Shown piece by piece: positions 58,121-64,000 of a stretch of 64,000 bases of DNA. Origin of the DNA: Theocolax elegans (Eukaryota > Arthropoda > Insecta > Hymenoptera > Cerocephalidae); the NCBI GenBank assembly GCA_026168455.1, contig CM047431.1:13814183-13878182 (forward strand). The letters run 5' to 3'. The translations under genes and the position numbers were made by a program. Each line of letters begins with the position of its first letter. Position 1 is the stretch's first letter. A model generated the notes under the pieces. The model was not told where the DNA came from. It saw only the letters and a list, made by a program, of their open reading frames with translations, and ran no database searches.

Positions 58121-58194
58121 CAACAACGAGGCCGAAATTCCAACTTCGCGATTCGGGCGCCGGGAGCGAAAGTGACAGTTTCGGCCCGTTGTTG
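58121..58194. repeat. Hairpin insert 2
   Basis: CAACAACGAGGCCGAAA pairs with TTTCGGCCCGTTGTTG. It abuts insert 1. Confidence 0.7.
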
Positions 58195-59130
58195 AAAAAA
58201 AATTTTTAGATACTAGTATTTATTTGCTCATAACTTATTCTAACCTCAAAAAGTGAATTTTTCCAAGTTTTTTTCAACACCAGCTGGGTTTACCACTATT
58301 TAACTCAAAATCTATCAACTTTTACTATAGAACATTATATGTAACATTCGTTGCTAATTGTGTCTGGAATTTATTCTTCTGGGTTAGAATTTCTAATTCC
58401 AAGGTGAATGTTATATGAACTACATGTCAATATTCAACTCGAAAAAAGTGCAAGTTTGCCACAATTGATTTTTTTATCCAAAAGTCTAAAAGAAAGCTTG
58501 GAGCAATACCTTTCAAATGGTCTGTAGCTTTTTTATGGCCTTTAATTCTGTAAAAAGTTAGGATAATTTAAAGAAAGAGGAAAAATTCACAAAAATTAAC
58601 ATGGTAATTCCTATTTAAATTTTTTAAAAAATTTCGGGTTTTTTTAAATTATCATAAATTTTTACAGAATTGGAGACCATAAAAATGCTACAGACCATTT
58701 CGAAGGTATTGCTCCAAGCTTTCTTTTAGACTTTTGGATAAAAAAATCAATTGTGGCACACTTGCACTTTTTTTAAGTTGAATATTGACATGTAGTTTAT
58801 ATAACATTCACCTTTGAATTAGAAATTCTAACCCAGAAGAATAAATTCCAGACACAATTAGCAACGAATGTTACATATAATGTTCTATAGTAAAAGTTGA
58901 TAGATTTTAAGTTAAATAGTGGTAAACCCAGCTGGTGTTGAAAAAAAACTTGGAAAAATCCACTTTTTGAGGTTAGAATAACTTTTGAGCAAATAGATTC
59001 CAGTCCCTAAAAATTTTTTTCTGTATTCTGAAAAACATTTGCAATGTGTACCCAAAATTTGGAGCATTTTTAAATTTTGATCGGACCACTTCGTGTGGAA
59101 TATCCCATAAATATATATATATATATATAT

Positions 59131-60147
59131 TGTGACGTGGTATTCGCGTGCCCGGGTGAAATTAATTAATTAATGTAATTAAATTAACCGTTGGGCCGCG
59201 TTGCCCAATACCGCGCACACTATTAATTTATTTATTCGCGAACTGCGGGCTGTCGCCAGGAACACGAGTTCGCTGGGACGATCGGTATGGAGGATTCGGG
59301 CAATCCTCCTTGCCTCGACACGAATTATAAAATTAAAGGATGTCGGCGGGAGCGGGGAGAACACAATAAACACAATTAATTAAAATAAAAATAATTAAAC
59401 CATTTATTTAATTTTAATTAACAATTGGCCATCCAGGCCTTGTGCCGCGACAATGTTCTTTCGCGCGGGCGGAGGTATCGGGAGCCAACCGGATCGAGAT
59501 CCTCGCCTGCGGTTGACTTTACCCCGATATCCGCTATTCGGGTACCGGCGTACCCGAACACACTCCCGATGTACACACGCACATACACTCGGGGTAAGGG
59601 GGAAACGCGCGGTAGTATAAACTACACTTACCGGGATTCGCCCCGTGGATGGCCCAGCCGATCCGTGTCCCTTTTTGTCCTCCTGGGCAACGGAGAACGA
59701 CGTCGGCCCTGTGCCGCGGTGAGTGCCTCGCGATCCGCGTCCGCACTCACACCAACACTTCCCGTCCTTGTTCACACTCATCCAAATCACTCGCGGCTCA
59801 CTCACGAGGATAGTCCGGGTAACCGATGGCTTTACTTACGCCTCACGCGCCTTAGCCAAAAACACTCTCTCGATCGGTACCGGTTAAGTTTATCCGCCTC
59901 GAGCGGCGGATCGGGACATACTAACTAGGTATCTCCTAATTTTCGAAAAAGGGATGAGAGTGGGGAACACACACACACTCGCGCTCTCATCCCTACGTAC
60001 CATTGCGCGCGTAATTGTACACTTTGATCGACGTAAACAAATGTCGACGGTTGGCCTTGTCATACCAAAGGCTCCGACGACTTACATTTAACAGGATTTT
60101 AAATGCTTTGTTCGCCGCGAAAAGATTGTGTGACGATTTCCGTCACA
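59131..60147 (-). repeat. LTR family A, copy 3, complete solo LTR
   Basis: Starts TGTGACGTGGTATTCGCG and ends GATTTCCGTCACA on the plus strand, giving perfect TGTGACG/CGTCACA ends. Both sides are (AT)n, consistent with an ATAT-type duplication. Hairpin arms at 59951-59960 and 59984-59993. ORFs at 59404-59928 are not genes. Confidence 0.88.
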
Positions 60148-60239
60148 ATATATATATATCTTTTCTTTTTCTAGGTTAAACCCAGTGATGTCCCCGCATC
60201 ACAAATGTAAAATAATAATCTTAAAAGATGTTATTTTAA

Positions 60240-60335
60240 ATAATTGAAACTACTGGTATATCTGTCCAATAATTTTTATTTTAAACGTTTCGGCCATCTA
60301 TTTATTTATGACCCTCTTCAGGAAAATTTATATAT
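60240..60335 (-). ncRNA. Hammerhead-like motif, probable Penelope scrap
   Basis: On the minus strand CCTGAAGA (fits CUGANGA), a GGGTC/GGCC region and GCCGAAACGTTT occur in the right order. The stems are imperfect. Flanking sequence is AT-rich with no coding part. Confidence 0.3.
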
Positions 60336-61130
60336 TACAAGCAAGAGCAATGCGAGTTCTTTGTCATACGGCGAAGATAGTATAGTATAGTATATATTGC
60401 AATCTTAAAAAATGGTAATTACTATCCATACTGCTTTCAGTATTTTCAACTTTTAACTTATTTAATACTTTACTACAATGGTTAATAATATAATGAAATA
60501 ATAACAGGATAGTTTTATGAAAGAACTAAAATAATAAATAAATAGTAGAAGAAAGAAATATTGAGTGAGACGAAATTTTGGGCTAAAAAACTTCATTAAA
60601 TTTGATTGGTAAGTTATCGTTGAAATTTCATTTGATTCTTATTTCTTTCATAACTTTTGACTAAATTAAGATATTTGAGTTATTTTCAAAATGTATCTAC
60701 TTGAATTCAGCCTTCTTTTGAACTTGAGCTTAGGTTTGAATATACATCTTTACTTATTTCCGAGATATAAGCGATTAAAGCGCAGGGTGTTTCTGGCGAC
60801 AGTTTTCGTTTTTTACTTATATCTATCGTAAAAAAAGCGTTAGAGTATCGTAAAAAGCGTAAAAGCGTCTATAGCTTCGACTTTTGTCATATTTTTATAC
60901 TAGAAAACGTATCCTAAAATTTGGTAGAGATACATTTTCCGCAGGTATGACACTCTCCTATACTAAGTAACTTTTAGTATGTATCGAAAAAGATGAACAA
61001 AATAATTTGTCTTAATGAGGGTAAATAAAAAATAGCATTATTAAACAAATTCATACTTATTTCAATTTTACGTCTAATGTCACGCAGATTTTTTCTGTTC
61101 AGCCATTTCCTTACAACCCGAAAAACATAC
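60336..61130. other. No supported gene
   Basis: AT-rich, with short local repeats such as AAAAAGCGT near 60830-60870. Confidence 0.5.
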
Positions 61131-61215
61131 ACCTAGCGAGCGTAAGCGGGCTAGGAAATTTATGTAGTATATATTAATAATTAATTACTAGCCAAATTGC
61201 TCGCTTCGCTCGCAG
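61131..61215. other. GC-rich palindromic termini, possibly Helitron-like
   Basis: CCTAGCGAGCGTAAGCGGGC at 61132 and ACTAGCCAAATTGCTCGCTT then CGCTCGC at about 61187. Read on the minus strand the second ends with CTAG before T. Weak. Confidence 0.25.
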
Positions 61216-61458
61216 TTAAATATTATTGTTAACATAATATTTCTTTACCATCAAATTACAATATAATGTAATATTAAAAAAATTATTTTTTAAAAACTAT
61301 TTAGTAAAATAATTTATAGTACTAGTAATTAAATAAATATTACAATTATATAATTTGTTGGGAAATAATTAATAAAAGAATGATCATTTTTACTATTTAT
61401 ATCAATAACAATTTTTGTTATTCTCAATAATTAATTCTAATCTTATTATTTACATTAG

Positions 61459-61586
61459 AGACATTGCATGTGAAATCAGCAGATGAAAATTTTAAAATTA
61501 TTGATATTCTGCTAAACGACTCCTCTTTGAACCTAGAATATGTAAAAAAATTTTTAGATGCTTTATTAGATAGGAAAAAAGGATAG
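61459..61586 (+). CDS. Candidate terminal exon
   Basis: After an acceptor-like TTTACATTAG the frame reads TLHVKSADENFKIIDILLND, then SSLNLEYVKKFLDALLDRKK and TAG at 61584. The composition is protein-like in very AT-rich DNA and it is too short for an ORF call. No family is recognised, and its phase does not fit the donor at 57061. Confidence 0.25.
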
Positions 61587-61882
61587 GAAAATTTTGATTA
61601 TAACCATTAATTGAATATTACTGCACTTTTACTGACCCTAAGTCACTAAAAAAAGTCATATATATGGATTTTTGACATTGTTCGACACAATTGATATTAC
61701 TGAAAATAATCACAGACACATCTAATTACATGTACTTTGTGTGTACCAAACAGCTTAGTAGCATAATTAATAGGATAAAAAATATACACTTTTTTCTGTA
61801 ATGCTAATTGCAAAAATAGAAAAGTTCAACATGAGTGTCAATTGCTGATGAACATGAACTTTTTTAATTCAAGATAATTAAT

Positions 61883-62148
61883 AATTTTAAAAATATTGGT
61901 AGATTCCGCTTTTCATTTGCAACAAAAAACATCTCTATAAATTTTCTCCTGAGATTAATAGTTTTAGAGAAAAAATTTCATATAGAAATATGATACGAAT
62001 ATTGGAGTGAATATCTTGATACGAATTTTTTTATTATACCAATAGCTTTATGAAATTTTTTCTCTAAAACTATTACTCTCAGGAGAAAATTTATAAAGTA
62101 ATTTGTTGTTGCACATGAAAAGCAGAATCTACCAGTATTTTTATAATC
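61883..62148. repeat. Inverted repeat, about 100-bp arms
   Basis: 61883-61985 pairs with 62047-62148 (AATATTGGTAGATTC, TTTTCAT, TAAATTTTCTCCTGAGA, AATAGTTTTAGAGAAAAAAT). Confidence 0.8.
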
Positions 62149-62156
62149 TATATTAT

Positions 62157-62255
62157 ATTAAAATTCATCCGTTCTCCGGTGTCCGGTGTCCCGCGGCGGT
62201 GTCCGGTCTCCTGTTGTAAGAATTAAGAGTATGTGTGGAGTGGAAGGGTCAACGC
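62157..62255. repeat. Left copy of a direct repeat flanking the minisatellite
   Basis: TTCTCCGGTGTCCGGTGTCC and ATGTGTGGAGTGGAAGGGT, followed by AACGCTGA, recur at 63748-63835. Confidence 0.8.
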
Positions 62256-63345
62256 TGATATTTCGGGAATTTCTGAATTATTTCGGGATAACTTCACTAA
62301 ATACGGGATTTCCTGGATGTTTCGAGATTTTCTGACGTGTTCCGGGATAACTCCAACAATTTCGGGATTTTCAGGATGTTTCGGGATTTTTTGTGGTATA
62401 CCGGGATAACTCCACCAATTTCGGGATTTCCTAGATATTTCGGGATAAATCCGCACTTTCGGAATTTCCTGGATGTTTCGGGATTTTCTGGATGTTCGGG
62501 ATTTTCTGTGGTATTCTGGGATAATCCACCAATTTCGGGATATCCTGGATATTTCGGGATTTTCTGTGGGATTTCGGGATAACTTCACCAATTTCGGGAT
62601 TTCCTGGATGTTTCGAGAATACTGACGTGTTCCGGGATAACACCAACAATTTCGGGATTTTCAGGATGTTTCGGGATTTTTTGTGGTATTCCGGGATAAC
62701 TCCACCAATTTCGGGATTTCCTGGATATTTCGGTATTTCTGTGGTATTTCGGGATAAATTCCCTAATTTCGGGATTTTTTGGTAGTTTCAAGATTTTCTA
62801 TGGTATTTCGGGATTTTCTGTGGTATTTCGGGAATTTTTGATGTATTCCGGGATAACTCCACCAATTTCGAGATTTTCTTAATAGTTCGGGAATTTCTGA
62901 GGTATGCCGGGATAACTTCATTAATTTAGGGATTTCCTGTAAATTCGAGAATTTGTTAGTTATTTTGGGATGCTTCACGAATTACGGGATTTCCTCGATC
63001 TTTCGGGAATTTTTTAGGTATTTCGGGATAACTCCACTAATTTCGGGATTTTCTAAATATTTCGATAATTTCTGTTGTATGTCGGGTTAACTTCACTAAT
63101 TTTGGGATTTAGTGGATACTTCGGGAGTTTCTGAGTTATTTCGGGATAACTTCACTAATTACGGGATTTCTTGGATATTTCGAGAATTTGTGAGTTATTT
63201 CGGGATAATTCACTAATTACGGGATTTCCTGGATATTTCGGGCATTTATGAGTTATTTCGTGATAACTCCACTAATTACAGGATTTCCTGGATATTTGGG
63301 AATCGCTGAGGTATTCCGGGATAAACAAACTAATTACGGGATAAA
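62256..63345. repeat. TTTCGGGAT minisatellite, about 59-bp units of three submotifs
   Basis: About eighteen units. Each joins TTTCGGGATTTCCTGGATA, TTTCGGGATTTTCTGTGGTA and TTTCGGGATAACTCCACCAA, each about 20 bp. Divergence rises toward the right. ORFs on both strands (for example 62223-62978) are products of the repeat. Confidence 0.92.
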
Positions 63346-63747
63346 ATATTAAAAAAGTGTATAATCACTTCAGCCAGTACTCCAATTTTTGTATATTTTT
63401 GTACCAAATTAACTTATTATATTAGGAACATTCCAATACATATAAGTAATTAATAATAAATAATAGTCACTACATACTTAAATAATGTAAAAATAAAGTG
63501 ATCACAGTAATACTAGCACAGACTGAAGCAGTACTATTTGTCTAATATTTTTTAATTACTTTAATAATATATTTTAATGTAATATATATTTTATTTGATG
63601 ATTCGTTCTGTTTTTTTATCACATTTAAATATACGTTTTTACACATTTTTCATCATACTCTATTACAAAGGTGTAAAATGAGTGAGAAAGGTGGATAAAA
63701 AAATTAAAATTTTATTTTTGATTTATTATCAATATATATATATATCA

Positions 63748-63835
63748 AAATTCGTCCGTTCTCCGGTGTCCGGTATCCCAAAAGTTACAAGAATTAAACG
63801 TATGTGTGGAGTGGAAGGGTTAACGCTGAATACGA
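63748..63835. repeat. Right copy of the flanking direct repeat
   Basis: Same sequence block as 62157-62255, here directly after an (AT)n run. Confidence 0.8.
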
Positions 63836-63889
63836 CAACCACTCATCATTTACCTCACATGTAATGATAGGTGCAGGAGGAGTCATGAG

Positions 63890-63901
63890 GGGGGGGGGGG
63901 G
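63890..63901. repeat. G homopolymer
   Basis: An uninterrupted G run just before TAAAATTAG. Confidence 0.9.
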
Positions 63902-64000
63902 TAAAATTAGAAAATGTTTTAAATATTTTATAGGGGTTACCGGTATATATGAATAGAATATGACGACCACTTTTTTTTATTCTAAAAAAACTAAGATAAG

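Larger units (their letters stand above)
57890..59107. mobile_element. Foldback element: 1.2-kb near-complete palindrome
   Basis: The left arm (57890-57978 and 58195-58574) is the inverted copy of the right arm (58638-59107). Shared blocks include ATATTCCAC/GTATTCCAC ends, TGGTCCGATCAAAATTT, CCAAATTTTGGGTACACATT, CACCAGCTGGGTTTACCACT, ACACAATTAGCAACGAATG and AAGCTTTCTTTTAGACTTTT. The spacer is about 60 bp. No transposase. An unrelated pair of hairpins is inserted in the left arm at 57980-58194. A fragment of the same family is at 12590-12678. Confidence 0.88.

Noticed and set aside
62223..62978. Repetitive Pro/Glu/Lys-rich proteins on the minus strand
   Set aside because: Entirely encoded by the TTTCGGGAT minisatellite, with similar open frames on the other strand.

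Overview
The window is eukaryotic, AT-rich, intron-containing DNA, almost certainly from an arthropod and probably an insect. Hymenoptera would fit, but that is inference only. It carries GT-AG introns, Ty3/gypsy-type elements (one with envelope-like genes), Maverick/Polinton, piggyBac, Penelope-like, Helitron-like and LINE sequences, and long (CT)n and (AT)n microsatellites. Most of it is a graveyard of mobile elements. Only a few stretches look like host genes.

Layout. 1-1219 holds a minus-strand two-exon gene fragment. 3241-10681 is a broken gypsy element: a hairpin-rich leader, gag, a damaged pol lacking the integrase core, a purine tract and a 1.08-kb 3' LTR. It sits beside, and perhaps inside, a decayed Maverick DNA polymerase B gene (10682-12540). 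12590-13603 holds end fragments of a foldback element, a Helitron-like element and a piggyBac transposase. 13604 to about 25788 is a second, larger gypsy-type retroelement: gag, pol, a 73-bp minisatellite, two unrecognised ORFs, an F-like envelope remnant, a chuvirus-like glycoprotein remnant and a protein ending in a BIR (IAP-type) domain. 25789-32436 is a stack of three copies of one LINE family, each bordered by (CT)n. 32437-47745 contains an acidic minus-strand ORF, an LTR-like promoter, old tandem and inverted repeats, a second LTR copy, arrays of TTCACTAA/TTAGTGAA palindromes, a second Helitron-like copy and a piggyBac MITE. 47746-48957 is a Penelope-like element with an internal inversion, a GIY-YIG endonuclease ORF and a hammerhead-like motif. 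50022-56210 is a many-exon composite of a USP47-like deubiquitinase remnant followed by a SENP6/7-like SUMO protease domain, interrupted by a solo LTR. 57100-60147 is a string of a dispersed repeat, a 1.2-kb foldback palindrome and a third LTR copy, all set in (AT)n tracts. 62256-63345 is a minisatellite built on TTTCGGGAT.

The most unusual items are the env-bearing retroelement, which combines an F-like and a chuvirus-like glycoprotein segment with a zinc-ribbon ORF and a BIR protein; the USP-SENP composite locus; the dense hairpin series upstream of the first gag; and the nested palindromes at 57890-59107. Nearly all coding regions carry stops or frameshifts, so these are mainly fossils.
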